Origin: Pezicula radicicola | Taxonomy: Eukaryota > Ascomycota > Leotiomycetes > Helotiales > Dermateaceae | Assembly: GCA_003008705.1 (NCBI GenBank) | Contig: PDUO01000004.1 | Location: forward strand, 1,054,001 to 1,118,000 | Reading direction: 5' to 3' | DNA: 64,000 nt | Shown: positions 33,035 through 45,153 of the stretch, piece after piece | Position numbering within the stretch: position 1 is the first letter of the stretch | Layout of the letters: every line of letters begins with the position of its first letter | Made by a program: the position numbers and the translations under genes | The notes under the pieces: model-generated | What the model saw: the letters and a program-made list of their open reading frames with translations, nothing else | Database searches by the model: none | Told to the model about the DNA's origin: nothing

Positions 33035-35650
33035 CAGTCTGGAGAGACGTCGTATTGGTAGCCTACTATCACAGTAGTGTATACAATAACTTAGGCTGTA
33101 TCTGGAGTATTGAGGGTTAGTAGGAAGGCTGTGATTTTATACTAAAAGAAAGTGCTCAGCGAATGTTTCAATAGAGCTATCCCTTAATTAAATGCTAGCA
33201 AGTTCCTGCTAGTAGCAAATGCTCCTGAACAATGTATAATATTGTAAGCACAATAGTTTACAGATGTTATGTATACTTTATTGAAACCTACCAGGTTAGT
33301 ACCCGGGTAGTTCAGCACTACAGATTAACTAGCATTGGAGGGAGATTGCAAGTTTGTCTTAAAGAAAAGGTGCATCGCTCACATCACTCTCTTACCCAAG
33401 CAACTGCCTCCGCTTAGTTGTAATATACACCCGCCAAATTTGTTAGCGAACGGAGCCTGAAAATCAATCTTTCAAATAATTTTTAAAAGAGCCAGTATAC
33501 GTATCTACTCTTTGAAAACTATAGTAAATGATATGTAATCTATTAAACTACTTTCTGTAAAATTGTAAACTTTTTTTTATAATTATTGTGGGAGTTATTT
33601 TAAAAAAACGGTATTTCCTAGGCTAGATTTTGGTGTATCACGAGTAAGCGAAGGCGGGTATCAAGCTTGATCAGAACGCACCACAGTTTCAAATTCTTTT
33701 TTAAGCCATAGCAGCTAGTATTCCAAATAAAGAATTGTTATTCCTCTATTTCTCAAACTGACCACTAAGGATAGTAGGGGAGGTTACCGGTGCGCTTTAT
33801 TACGACGCAAGAGTATAAAAGCGAGAATAGTCCTTTTGTACTCGAGTTGGGGGAGAGCGTAATCTTCACACTATATTACGACGATTAAACCTCCTTTAAG
33901 TAGAGCGTAAAGCACATCTCGACTTACAAAGCGATCCGGAAAGAGTCCAACAGAGCTTCTAGTCCGAAACCTAGAGGGGTAGTCAAGTCAGATAATATTA
34001 GTATTCTTACGAAGTATATAAGGGCCGGTTAGCTGTAATACTTTCTGGCTGTGGTAGAATTGGGTATAGTGTGCTTTTATATAATATACTGTAATATCAC
34101 TAGCGTAGCTATTAATACGAGACCTTAGAAGTACACTAAATTCTCGCTAGAAAGCTTGGCGTTCTATATACATATATTCCTTTGTCTAGATAAATTCGGT
34201 ATATATATGTTCTTATACTCCGTGTCTTAAAAGCTCGGAAACAGTATTCTTTCTTGATAGAAATTTTGCACTATAGCCCCGAAATTCAAGAACAGACCGA
34301 AACTTATAATAAAATAGGGGGAAATGATTGAAATAGCTTTTGACGCTATCGAAGGGTAGGCCGACAGTATAATCAAGACTGCGGTATTTTTCATTACAAA
34401 TCGAGTTCTTGTAGAGAAACGACTCAAGAATAAGAGTATACTAACTATAACTTTATATACTTACGAGAAAAAAACTTAAGACCTCTCAACTATAGATTCG
34501 TCTCGGCACGGTGGGTGTCTCGCCACGCAGGGAGGGACGTTACATTGCTTCATCAGACGATCCTTAATACACGGGACTTTACTGTAGTCACTTCGGTAGT
34601 AGCATTGGTAGGATAATAAAACCAAAAAAAAATTGCATCAAATCCGTCTTGATTTTATTCTTCTTGATCTCTATGTGACATTATTGTGCCTTTGTGAAGA
34701 TTTGTCTAATAGCGGATGAAAACGGGCGAGATTCAACATCGAAACCTTTGTTAATTAACCAGGTTGTGGTTTTCTCCTTAGTAATAAGACGGGAAGTTTA
34801 CTTCAAACCAATGAAGCTACTTCAATTAATTAATTAATCAAGTAAGTTACACAAGAAAAACAAGATATTCAAATCCATCCATCTCTCAAAACTCAACATA
34901 TTGTTGCTCAACATGCTCTCTTACAGAGATGGGTAGTTACTGTACTATGGCTAGTGCTCTCCTTTAATAAGCGAGTTGATTTCCCAAGAGCGAGGCTATT
35001 AGATAGGTAGCCCACTCCGTATATTAAGATTCTCTACTGAGCCTTAGAGAAATGGGTTAAGTAGTTGGGTCTATCTAGAATCTAGGAGAGGTTATATGAC
35101 TGTGTAAGGTAGTCATTGGACGTTTGTCCAAGGACCTGATTTCTATCCGCGAGTAGACCCATTCTCAAACGCAGAATATAACACCTGCTCTCACATGCCA
35201 CAATTTAGTTGCGAGGAGTTCTTATGATCATTCAACAACTCATTATTCACTCTTTGATGTCACTGTCTCAATAGAAGGGAAATAGTCACAATCAAATAAT
35301 GGGCTACCATCTGTATCAACAATATCATGTTCTCCAGGTGCTTATCAACCATAAGTCAAATGCTCCCAACCAGACAAACTCCGCCCGCTCGCTTTTGTCT
35401 CCAAGGATTCAATCATGTCCAGGTGCCCAACTATATTCGGCTTCTTGTGTACAAGTGATTACAATCGTAAATAGCCTAGCCCAAGGGAATAGGCCAAAAA
35501 GGGGTGAGATGAATGAAGCACATCCCCTCCATATTCGTATTCTTCTCCCATACCGCATCAAATCATTTCATAACCTGTGTAATAAAATTGCCTCTCCATT
35601 TGAGCTAGCAAAGGCCAACTCATGGACTCTACAACATGCAATCAGTTCTA
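33035..35650. other. 2.6 kb AT-rich, probably degenerate transposon-derived tract
   Basis: No gene is supported. From about 33420 to 34560 the sequence is rich in TA dinucleotides and stop codons on all frames, as in RIP-mutated repeats. Read on the minus strand, 34553 downward begins TGTAACGTCCCTCCC, which resembles the start of a Ty3-type LTR. A TATAAAAG motif occurs near 33812. No matching second LTR or retrotransposon ORF was found. The TTAA tetramer is repeated at 34824-34840. Confidence 0.4.
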
Positions 35651-37897
35651 TCAGCTATCTTTCGTAGCGGTGGTCTGGTTCTCCGGATAGATGCTTGAGC
35701 TATCATAGCCAAACAACTGTTGGTCACCTTTACCACCAAGTTCCATGAACTCTTTGGGGTGTCTCTTCGCTGCAGGTGTTTCTTCTGCCTTGGGAGCTCC
35801 GGCCTTCGATTTTTGTTCTCCACTAGGCTTCGTTGCTACTTCCTTGTTGACTCGATTTTGCGGGTGCGCAGAGTTCGGATTTTTGACGTATATTCTCACA
35901 GGCGTCTTATCCGGTTGAACCTCAATGACACGAGTGATCTTGACGTCGTTGATGGCGCTGAGAAGCGTTCGCTCGCGTGCAATTTTGCGCTTGCTGAAGT
36001 CAAGGTTGGCAATACCGCCCACGAGACCATCAGTACTGTCATTGAGGTTAATGGTCTTTTGCGTAGTCCAGGGGTGCTGCAGGCAATCGTCGATGGTATA
36101 CCGCTTTTCACCGTCAACAGTCAGCATGCGGTCAATGAGGTCGAGCGCTGGGTCGCCGATTGAGTCCCAGTACGGAGATGGGTAGTCGAATCTACCAGTT
36201 TTGATCTGTTGTGTGAGGTTGTAGGGGTTCTCCTTGGAGTACAACTCGTCCGAAAATGGAGGGAAGCCGCAGAGACAAATGTAGAGGACAACTCCGAGTG
36301 ACCATACGTCAACTGCGCGTGTGTACCGTCTGTGCCTCGAGTCCTCCAGAATCTCCGGCGCAACGTAACTTGGTGTTCCACAAAGTGTGGTGGTGAATGA
36401 CTCCTCTCCTATGATTTTTGCCAAGCCAAAGTCAGCTAGCTTGACATGAAGATCCTTGTCGGTGAGAAGAATGTTCTCAGGCTTGATATCTCGATGGACA
36501 ATGCCCCGATCATGCTGATATTTGTTAGTGACATAATTAACAACGTGAAGATATTTGCGTACCAGATACTTGACTCCTTGGAAGAGCTGAATAAAAACTT
36601 TCCTCGTTTCTGATTCCGCTAACTTTTGTTTCATGACAATCCAATTGAACAATTCCCCTTCAGCTGCGAGCTCCAATACGAGATAGACGGCATTGGCCTC
36701 ATCGAACGTATCCTTCAAACAGAGCATATTTGGATGGCTGACGCCCATGAGGACGGCAATCTCCTGCTGCAAACCCTCCGTCTTGGATCTCTCCTCCACA
36801 CCAGGGTGCTTGGTGAATATCTTGACAGCATATCTTTGGCCTGTAGCCTTCTCTATGCACAAGAATACCTCGGCAAAGTGACCCTTTCCAAGCTTTTCTA
36901 ATAGTGTGTATTGTTGTAAGAAGGCGCTAGTATCGCGGTTCTTGGGGTATCTGAAAATGAATCTTGCTTTGTCTAGAACCGTGATTTCATCTTGGTCTTG
37001 AAGCTCTCGGCGTTTGTTACGGCCTACAACAGCCTCATTGACGAAGGTTCCGTTACTTGACAAGTCCTCAATAATAGCAACTGTATCACCTCCTTTGTTC
37101 TCCGTGAAGAGCAAACAATGCCGGTTAGAAACGATAGGGTCTTCGATAATGAGATCTAAAATATCGTCCGATCAACAACAAGATTAAAGTGTCAATTGCA
37201 GGAAATTAACATACCACATTCCGGGTGACGACCTATTAGGTATCCACCGGAGGCGATGCCTGCCAACTTAGTCTCATCGTAGGCTTCTTGCTCCTTCTCA
37301 AAATCTTTACTCTTTCCATCTTTGGACATCCTGTCTCCGCGAAAGGCGCCAAAATCCCCCATTCCACCGGGGATAGGACAAGCATTCCGCTTTCTCATCA
37401 CCAAAGACTTGCCATACTTCTGGTCTAAAGGAAGCAAGTATCCCCAAACACCTTCCTCAGCTTCATCCTTCACCTCGTCGGACAATGCCGTGGTGGGATT
37501 AATGAATTGCGAAAATGGTTGCGTATCTTGCGGTGGAGATGACAAGACATGGGAATCTGGGGGAGGTGATCGATGTTGCAGCTGGCTGGGACGACCTCCT
37601 TCTGGGGAAGCAGTTGCCTCTTTATCTGCATCATTCGAAGACGTCGACTCTTGGTGGGTGACAGGGGATGGTAGATGTTGCTTCTTGGAGACGGGTGTAG
37701 AGGCAGTGTCAGCTTCCTTCTGAGGTTGGGACAATCGTTGGGAGCGACGGGGCTTCTTTGCAGATTCATTTTCCCGATCAACAGCCTTCTGACCCTTTGT
37801 GGTACTATGTCAGCCTTGTTGACGCGCACAAGGTAACAAGAGGTTTGTTTCTTACTCGACTTCGTTTCAATTGTCTCTTCTCCCCGCTTGGAGCCAT
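35651..37897 (-). CDS. FHA-domain checkpoint kinase, Chk2/Rad53/PRD-4 type
   Basis: Predicted exons: 37856-37897, 37215-37788, 36563-37155, 35651-36514, giving 690 aa. The N-terminus has an SQ/TQ cluster (RSQRLSQPQ, PSQLQ, DTQPFSQ) expected for ATM/ATR phosphorylation. An FHA domain follows (about 190-275: GRHPEC, PIVSNRHCLLF, DLSSNGTFVN), then a Ser/Thr kinase domain (about 288-555: LGKGHFAEVF, AVKIF, HRDIKPENILL, LADFGLAK, YVAPEIL). FHA-then-kinase order is that of Chk2, S. pombe Cds1 and Neurospora PRD-4, DNA-damage effector kinases. The 48-bp intron 36515-36562 is in frame without a stop. The second-exon acceptor is ambiguous: two in-frame AGs lie 6 nt apart. Confidence 0.9.
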
Positions 37898-38791
37898 GAG
37901 CGAGGCTTTTGTCTGGAGTTCTGGTAGCAAGCTGCGGAGCTCGGCTCTTCGCCACTCCCAAAGTGAGGAGCAAGAGGGAGCTGAGGTCAAGAGGGCTACA
38001 ACGCGATGAAGTTTGTTTTGAACGAGCGAGGCTTCTTTGCAAGGCGATATGGCCTAAGGACAAGATGGGGTAGAGGGGAGCAAAGGGGAATAATTCCAGA
38101 AGTGCTGAAAATGGCTTGGTTTGTTCAAGGCCCAGTGGTTCCAATGGTTCCAGTGGTTCGAGAAGCGGCTGATTAGGCTGATGTGACGGCAAAGTGGAGC
38201 GAATGATGAGGACGCCACAGGAGCTCAACAGGCACCAGCAGCCACAGAAATTGACGGGGGTTGGACGGAGGCTTACGGTAATATGGAAAGCCCTATCACA
38301 TGGCATTTGCGCAATGCTGGCGATGCCAGACTTTGATAGATCAGCATGTCCTGGAGGACGAGCACCATTGCGACAAAGACTAGGTATCGACAGCACTGGA
38401 GATTTGTGTGAGAGAAGTGTCAGGAGAACGAATGATTAGGAATGTATTTGATTTATTTTGCCTCCTATATTACTACGAAGTAGAGACTCTCTTGTCCCAA
38501 TTCACGGTCACATCTTCGTACCCAGTGTTACTTCCTCTCCACTCGTGACCCTAGCCTTGTGATATAGCCTTGCTTTGAATGAATGACCGAAGTCACCACC
38601 TTGATTGCCAGATACGTATGATCGTGACGGTCTCTACCTGCTATGTTCCAGCTGAAACAAATATTAGTATGGTCTTTGTGGAGTGTCTCCAAAGTATAGA
38701 CCCATATATAACAATTGCTTCGAGCTGACGTCCAGTGTCATGGCTTGACTATTCTTGCCATTTTTGATGGCGAAGCGTGAGCCCGTTATCT
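37898..38791. other. Intergenic region upstream of the checkpoint kinase
   Basis: The kinase promoter and the 3' end of the HCNGP-like gene. There is a GGTTCCA/AGTGGTTC repeat run at about 38130-38165. A long minus-strand ORF crosses it into the kinase but is a shadow frame. Confidence 0.55.
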
Positions 38792-39761
38792 TCAGCTCTC
38801 AAATCTGGTTTTTCTCTTCACCCCAGCAACCTGAGGCGAATTTGACCTTGGCCTGTCAAGTCCAGCCATGATCCTTTCTGCCGTGCTCTTCTGACCGATC
38901 CTTATTCCTCCAGGTGCCCCACTCCGGCTGGTGTCCCCAGAAGCGCTTGCTGGAACAAAGTCGACAGATTCTCTTTGGCCCCTAAGCTTTTCTTCCTCCT
39001 TTCGCTTCAAAACCTTCTGCTGGTTCTTTGCTAGCTCCTCCTTGAAGGCATGTTCAGGAAACCCGTCTGGGTCCCACAAGTCTTTGGGCAATGTTGTCGC
39101 ATATTGGCCTGCTTCATCAATACCAGCAAAATCCATCAGCTTCTGCATCAAGCTCGGATTCTTCAGTGCCGATGATTTTGCTAATTTCTCGTTGAAATGA
39201 ACGCCCTGCTTCTTGAGTTCTAGAAAGTGTTTGAATTTGGCGTTCGTACTTCCTAATGGAGATCCTGGAGGCGAAGGTGGAATATCGTAATTGGCGATGT
39301 TTGGTAGTGTTAAGTCTCGTAACATGGCACGATTCGCAGAGTATGGTGAAAGTGGAACAGAGTCTTGATCGTTTTCTTCGTCCTCCTGTAACGACCCCGC
39401 CATCGGTACGTCTGTGGGAATTGTTGGTCCTAGTACAGGCCCAACGAATGGTGCTGTAGATGGAGGTTCATTCGTAGCGGGGGAGGGTTGAGGTGCTGCT
39501 ACCTTTTCCTCTCCTGTAGATTCTAGAGACAAGTCAACAATGCTGGCCTATAACCGGGTAAAAAAAACAGAGTACATACCAAGATGTGTGCCATTGCGCA
39601 CAAGAGCAGGCTTTCCGTTTTCGAAGGGCTACATCCTATGATATCAGTGACTGTCAAAAGTGAATTTAGCCGGTATAGCTTACGTCTTGTCCCTTGGGTT
39701 TTTGGATTACCTCTTCGTGATCATCTTCATCACCACTGCTTCCGTAGTCAACCAGAGCCAT
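38792..39761 (-). CDS. HCNGP/SAP30BP-like nuclear protein
   Basis: Predicted exons: 39684-39761, 39580-39628, 38792-39522, giving 285 aa. The start MALVDYGSSGDEDD matches the typical MALV-YGSS-acidic opening of the family. The conserved HCNGP domain lies at about 135-205: KFKHFLELKKQGVHFNEKL, NPSLMQKLMDFAGI, QYATTLPKDLWDP. The family (human SAP30BP) is linked to transcriptional regulation and pre-mRNA splicing; the fungal role is inferred. The C-terminus is basic. The first intron's acceptor (GATGTAG) was chosen to give PFENGKPALVRNG; the nearer CATAG would shift the frame. It is divergent from proteasome beta7. Confidence 0.9.
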
Positions 39762-39972
39762 CGTGTAAGTCCGGGGTTTTGGTTGCCGATTTGAGTGGTC
39801 TTGCGGAAATTCGAAGCGGCTGATTTAAGCGCGTTGCATTTGGGGAAGCTTCGCGTCAAGCTCCAGCCTGGAGCTTCAACCACAGCCTCATAAATCCGCC
39901 ATCAACCTCCCCAAATCTTTGCGCATCTACACACCTCCTTCTCAAGCAAAGACCGATCTCACTACCAAAACA
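39762..39972. promoter_or_regulatory. Shared divergent promoter, HCNGP-like and proteasome beta7
   Basis: 211 bp between start codons. It contains a CTCCAGCCTGGAG palindrome at about 39861-39873. No TATA box seen. Confidence 0.55.
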
Positions 39973-40875
39973 ATGAACCATCTTCCACAAGCTTGGGGTC
40001 GTGTAAGTTAAATCCGCGAAATTTTGGTGTTGGATGCAGACTGACCTATGGCGTTGCAGCCCAGAGATGACATTTACGGAGCATACGATGCATCATACCT
40101 TCAGTCGAACGGACCAAATCAGCATACCCAGTCGCCTGTTGTTACTGGTACATCAGTAGTAGCTTTAAAATTCAAGGATGGTGTTGTAATTGCAGCAGAT
40201 AACCTAGGTACGCCCGTATCTCCGTTGGCATTCGTACACGCCTTTTATCACGAGTTCTAACTCCAAATAGCATCATATGGCTCTTTGGCCCGGTTCACCG
40301 ATGTCAAGCGTCTTCGCAAGTTTGCAGATACTTCGGTCGTAGGATTTGGTGGCGACGTCTCAGACATGCAATATCTTGATCGACTCCTCACATCTCTCGA
40401 CACCGAAGAAGCCTACAGCTCCTCCGGCCATACACTCAACGCCAAGAATCTACACACCTTCCTCGCCAAAGTCTTCTACAAACGTCGATCAGACTTCAAT
40501 CCCCTGTGGAACCAAGTTCTTGTTGCAGGTTTCGATGATGAGCAGAAGCCTTACCTTGCCAGCGCCGATTTGCTAGGCACAACGTTCAGCTCGCCCAGTT
40601 TGGCTACAGGATATGGTGCACATTTGTCGCAACCCTTGTTGAGAAAGGTCGCACCTGATGAGGAGGCAGCGGCCAAGTTGACTGAGGAGCAGGCATTGGA
40701 AGCGGTGAAGGAGAGCATGAAGGTGCTATTCTACAGAGATGCCAGGAGTTTGGACAAGTATTCTATTGCTGTGATCACGAAGGATGGCATCAACCTGAAG
40801 GAGGATGAGAAGCTAGAAAACCAGAGTTGGGCGTTTGCTGAGGGTATTAGAGGATACGGAACGCAAGTCAATTAG
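39973..40875 (+). CDS. PRE4: 20S proteasome subunit beta type-7 (Pre4)
   Basis: Predicted exons: 39973-40002, 40060-40207, 40271-40875, giving 260 aa. The first exon is only 10 codons ([10 protein letters not shown]), followed by [10 protein letters not shown]. Beta7 hallmarks are [20 protein letters not shown] (processing region), [15 protein letters not shown] across the third exon junction, and [16 protein letters not shown]. Beta7 is non-catalytic in itself but positions neighbours in the beta ring of the 20S core. Its promoter is shared with the HCNGP-like gene. Confidence 0.96.
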
Positions 40876-41553
40876 ACTGGGAGCAATTGTGAACTTTACG
40901 GGCTGTAACATTAAGAAAGAAATGGCACGATGATGCATGACAACTTGAAGTAGTATTATAGCTTTGCTGGATAGCATCTCCCAGCCCAGTGCCAGAGGCC
41001 CATAATATCTCATTGCCTTCCTTCACAATGATATGGAAACCCCGCCTGGCGCTCAAAACTCAATACTTGATCCAGGGATTTCTAATCTTAAGTAAGGCTG
41101 TTCCTTAAATGTACGAAGACCTGTAATGTTGGGTATAAAGCAGGCATTCTGTATCAATCCCCTTGAACATTTGACCAGACTGGTCTCACCAGCCTTTTCC
41201 TCTTCCCTTTTTGCAGAAAATAACTTTCTGATAATGGAAGGGGATAATATACTCCATGTTCAAAAACCAATACGGATAGCATATATAGCATATTCATAAT
41301 AAAAATCACTTTATGAATCTCAAGAGCATTTATAGATGCGAGGAGATGCAATCTGATAGCGACGCGATTAGAGCTGGGTCCTAATTGAGTCTAGTGCACA
41401 AACCCCAGCACAGCGATAACAAAATTTATACAGAATATCTTAAAGAGACCCCACCAATTTTTCCCATAACCTGTCCAACGCAGCACGTACGCTCTGTGCT
41501 ATCGCATTTCCTCTGACGCCGTCGTATAAGACCCGTCTCTACAGACTGAAACC
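40876..41553. other. Intergenic region between PRE4 and PNO1
   Basis: 678 bp with no supported gene; presumably the PRE4 3'UTR and the PNO1 promoter. Confidence 0.55.
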
Positions 41554-43173
41554 ATGCCTGCGCCAACAGCTTTGCTCAGACGGCCGGAGGAGCTCGCAGA
41601 GGTAGCAAGCATTCCTCTTCCCGCGGATCAAGATGATGAGCTATTACTCGATGCGCCAGATGCTTCCTTTCCCGACTCGAACGCCGTTCAGCAGACAAGT
41701 GGAGATGCCGATGTAGATATGCATGTCGACGTTGATGGAAAGCCCAGGTTCGCTCCTGCTAAGAATACAGTACGCTCATACTCTGCCAAAGGCCTTTCAG
41801 TTATTGACAGGTTCCTAGGACGGACCTGTAAGAATAGAAAACCGCAAAGTTCCTATACCCCCTCACCGAATGACTCCTCTGAAAGCCTCATGGTAAGTCT
41901 CGAGTTCTCGGAGTAAATTTGCCTTTTCTGGGTTAAATTTACCCATTTCTTTTAAACCATGTTTAAGTTACTTCCCCATGTATCTATAACAAGTAAACTA
42001 AGTCCAATATTCCAACCATAGGCCCAAGATTTACCCTCCACTCGTTGAACACCTCAAACTCCAAGTACGGATGAATGTTAGTGTTTCCATCATAAGGTCT
42101 TCCTTGTACAACTACTTAGCTACTTTTAGATCAAGAACAAGGCGGTAGAGTTGAGAACATCACAGCATACCACAGATACCGGTGCACTACAGAAGGGCGA
42201 GGACTTTGTCAAGGCTGTAAGTCATGCAAGTTGCAATCCTGTCGACACTGCTAACGCCCTCAGTTTACCTTGGGATTTGACGTGGATGATGCGATAGCAT
42301 TGTTGCGACTGGATGACCTATATATCGAGTAAGGACATTTTTACCCTACATACATCCGTATCCAGAACCGTTTGGAAGAAGTATACTAACTTAGAGAACC
42401 TAAAGGACCTTCGAGATCAAAGATGTTAAGACGTTTGTACATCTCCCTACTTTAATGACGTTAATACTAATATTTTCCTCAAAATAGTTTGGGAGGCGAA
42501 CGTGAGTAGTCCAATTCATATTATTGCTATTAGTGTTTTGGAAGATGTGACGCGTATCTACTTTTGAGATGCGCCTTACCTCTTTTAATACCATAACTTG
42601 TTGCGCCTAAAGATGGGAAGCAATACTGGAAACTAATGCCTTAGATAGATATGGGACGAGCAATTGGCAGAATTGCGGGGAAAGAGTATGTTGTCCCGTC
42701 CTCTCCTCTTCTGTTAATAGCTAACAAACGTAGTGGAAAAACCAAAGTTTGTACCCATGTTCATTTTTATCATATTTTGGATTGTTTTGGGGTGTGGCGG
42801 ATATGCCAAATGTCATTACGTCCAGTCATGCCTCGCTGCTCGTAAATCATGATTTAGAGCTCCTCATGCTTCCTGAGAGAGAAATACTAACTAGAATCCT
42901 AAATAGTTCGCTATAGAAAACGCGTCCCGTACACGAGTTGTCTTAGCAGACTCAAAAATTCACATCTTGGGCGGATTCAAGAATATTCGTAAGATAGCCC
43001 ACCCTTTTCTCTGTCGCCCCAATCCAATACATCCGTGATCTCGTAGATACTGACCTTGTGCCTATCTAGACATTGCAAGAGAGGCCATTGTGAGTCTCAT
43101 TTTGGGGGCTCCACCAGGAAAGGTTTATGGTAATCTGAGGACGGTGGCCTCGAGAATGAAGGAGAGGTTTTAG
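41554..43173 (+). CDS. PNO1: Pre-rRNA-processing protein Pno1 (Dim2), KH domain
   Basis: Eleven predicted exons: 41554-41769, 41819-41892, 42022-42076, 42130-42216, 42264-42328, 42406-42432, 42488-42501, 42649-42685, 42734-42746, 42907-42988, 43070-43173. They total 774 nt (257 aa), the normal Pno1 size. Conserved blocks appear in order: ENRKVPIPPHRMTPLKASW, PKIYPPLVEHLKLQVRMN, TGALQKGEDFVKAFTLGFD, VDDAIALLRLDDLYIETFE, GRAIGRIAGKDGKTKFAIE and VYGNLRTVASRMKERF. Pno1 binds near the 3' end of 18S rRNA and is required for small-subunit assembly with Nob1. The C-terminal KH domain is complete. Exons of 27, 14 and 13 nt are needed to keep the conserved frame. Confidence 0.95.
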
Positions 43174-44306
43174 CTGCGCCTATGATTTGGTATCATTTGC
43201 ATGGTCTGGCGTCCAATGGAGTTAGTGTCTGTTAGGAAAAACATGAAATTGCATTGGAGTTTTCTAAGGCGTTGAGGAATGCCTTTTTCTAAACGATAAT
43301 AGAAGAAATTAAGACTTAAGCGCTTTAGTCGGTGATGGAACTCGATTATCATGCCCTTATTAAAACCTAGTTGACATTATTCATGTAAAGCCTCACGCGA
43401 TGAACACCTCAATGGAGTCATTTCGAAGCCAGTGCTGTGACTTTGCTGTAGAATATTGCTTTATTTTTAGAGATCAAGCTGGGTTCAACGAGTTTCAGGT
43501 TTTCCACTATTTAGCGGACGTCACAAGCTCTAATTTGTAAAAAAAGGAGACACAAGCTATATCCTATGGAAAAGTCATTATCACTTTATGCCTATAACTT
43601 TTTAGTTATTTTATACTGTGGGGGCTTATCTGTTACTATGTTCTATTGATATTCGTACCTAGGAAAGTAGGTAACGTAGGGACAACTTAGTTGCGCCTTG
43701 GTCAGAGCCTAGTATTGTAGACGACGCCCGAGGATTATTAGCTCTAGAATAACAGGTAACGGCACTAAAGATGAAGTTCAGGTCCCAAAAGCGCATATTC
43801 GTTATTGGTTAAGGCAGCAGGGAAGTGTCTCTTCCCTATTGTCTTGCGAAAGTGTACTTGTGTCGCTTAAATCTAAATCTTTTAGTCTGGTTTTATTGAG
43901 CATTTATTGTAATCTTTTCTTTCCAAACCCATCTCTTGTCTTCAAAAGACAGCGATTTCCTATGTACGTCCTAAGCTTCCAATGACTGTTAAAAAGAATT
44001 CACCAGTCATTAGTGGTACTAAGGCTAGTGTTGCGGTAGCTGACCCGACCCAAAGCTAGACTTGATTTTTTTATCTTATCAAGACGGATGAGCGCGTAGT
44101 GCTAAGAAGTTTGACGCTAGAGCATTATAATTTTTGCTAAGATCTTCTTTTAAGGCACGCAGCAAACAACAACCATAGCATTGCGAACCCTCAGAAGTTG
44201 ACAGAGGACCCAAAGTTCTCACCTTTACAATCACGCACTTGCTCGCATCTTCAAGACAACCTCAATAACAACCCGCGCAACCGCAACCGCAACTGCAACT
44301 GTATCC
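43174..44306. other. AT-rich intergenic region
   Basis: 1.1 kb between PNO1 and the 2EXR-like gene. No supported gene or clear element. The CGCAACCGCAACCGCAACTG run at about 44278-44300 is in the leader of the next gene. Confidence 0.5.
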
Positions 44307-45153
44307 ATGTCTTCATCTACAACGCAAGTAGCCAATCCGGCAATACCATATCCTTGGAACAGAGACACCTTCTTCATCCTCCCACCAGAAATGTAAGTTC
44401 TCACCTTCACTCCCAATAATCCTACATATACTAACCAATACTAGACGGCTTGAAATCTATTCACTTGTTCTTCAAGACACAAACAAAAACGGAATCCGAA
44501 TAACCTCCATAAAACGTCGAGGCCGCAAAGACCTGAATCTCACAGCCCTCCTCCGAGTAAACAAGCGACTCTACGAAGAAGCAAGCCCCTATTTCTATTC
44601 TCAGAATAGATTCGTCTTCGGGAACTATGTCTGGGGTTCATCAGTCGATCCAAACGAGTACGCATTTCGAGAATTCCTACGCTATATCCCAAAGAAACAT
44701 ATCGCAAGTATCAAAGAGATCGATCTCGTAATTGAACTAGACCCAATTCTTTGGAAAATTACGAGTAAATCACAGGAAGCGACAATTCCTAATTCAAGAA
44801 GACGCACTAAGGAATTTGTGAGTTTGACTAAGAGTATCACAAAGGTCTTTACGGGTGTGGAATGTATCAACATCAGATTCTGGTACTATGACCATTATGG
44901 TAAATTCGGGATTGGGAAATCTTCTAATTTGAGAAGTCCTCTTCTGGTTAAACCTGATGGGGTTAATGTTATTCAGACTGCTCTGGCTATTAGAAACCTA
45001 CTAGGGTTGGAGAAGCTGAAGAAAGTGAAGATTGCGAGGAGGGATTGGGTGAATTTGCAACATGTGCTTGATAGGGTACATACGGAAAATGGTGCTGCGA
45101 AGGGTGTTGTTGAATTGTGGACGAAGGGCGATGAGGGTTGTGGTAGATTTTGA
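44307..45153 (+). CDS. 2EXR/F-box-like fungal protein of unknown function
   Basis: Predicted exons: 44307-44392 and 44445-45153, giving 264 aa. The split Ile codon (AT|A) joins FFILPPE to IRLEIYSLVLQDT, the signature opening of 2EXR/F-box-like proteins. LTALLRVNKRLYEEASPYFYSQNRFVF (about 60-86) is the second conserved block. No catalytic motif is visible. This is the same general family type as 32135-33034, but the two are too different to be a recent duplication. Confidence 0.8.

Noticed and set aside
37470..38396. 308-codon minus-strand ORF
   Set aside because: It overlaps the first coding exons of the FHA kinase in another frame; its composition is Leu/Pro/Arg-rich with no domain, and the kinase frame is clearly the conserved one.
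32135..45153. Recent duplication of the two F-box/2EXR-like genes
   Set aside because: They share only the short family motifs; exon structure and most of the sequence differ.
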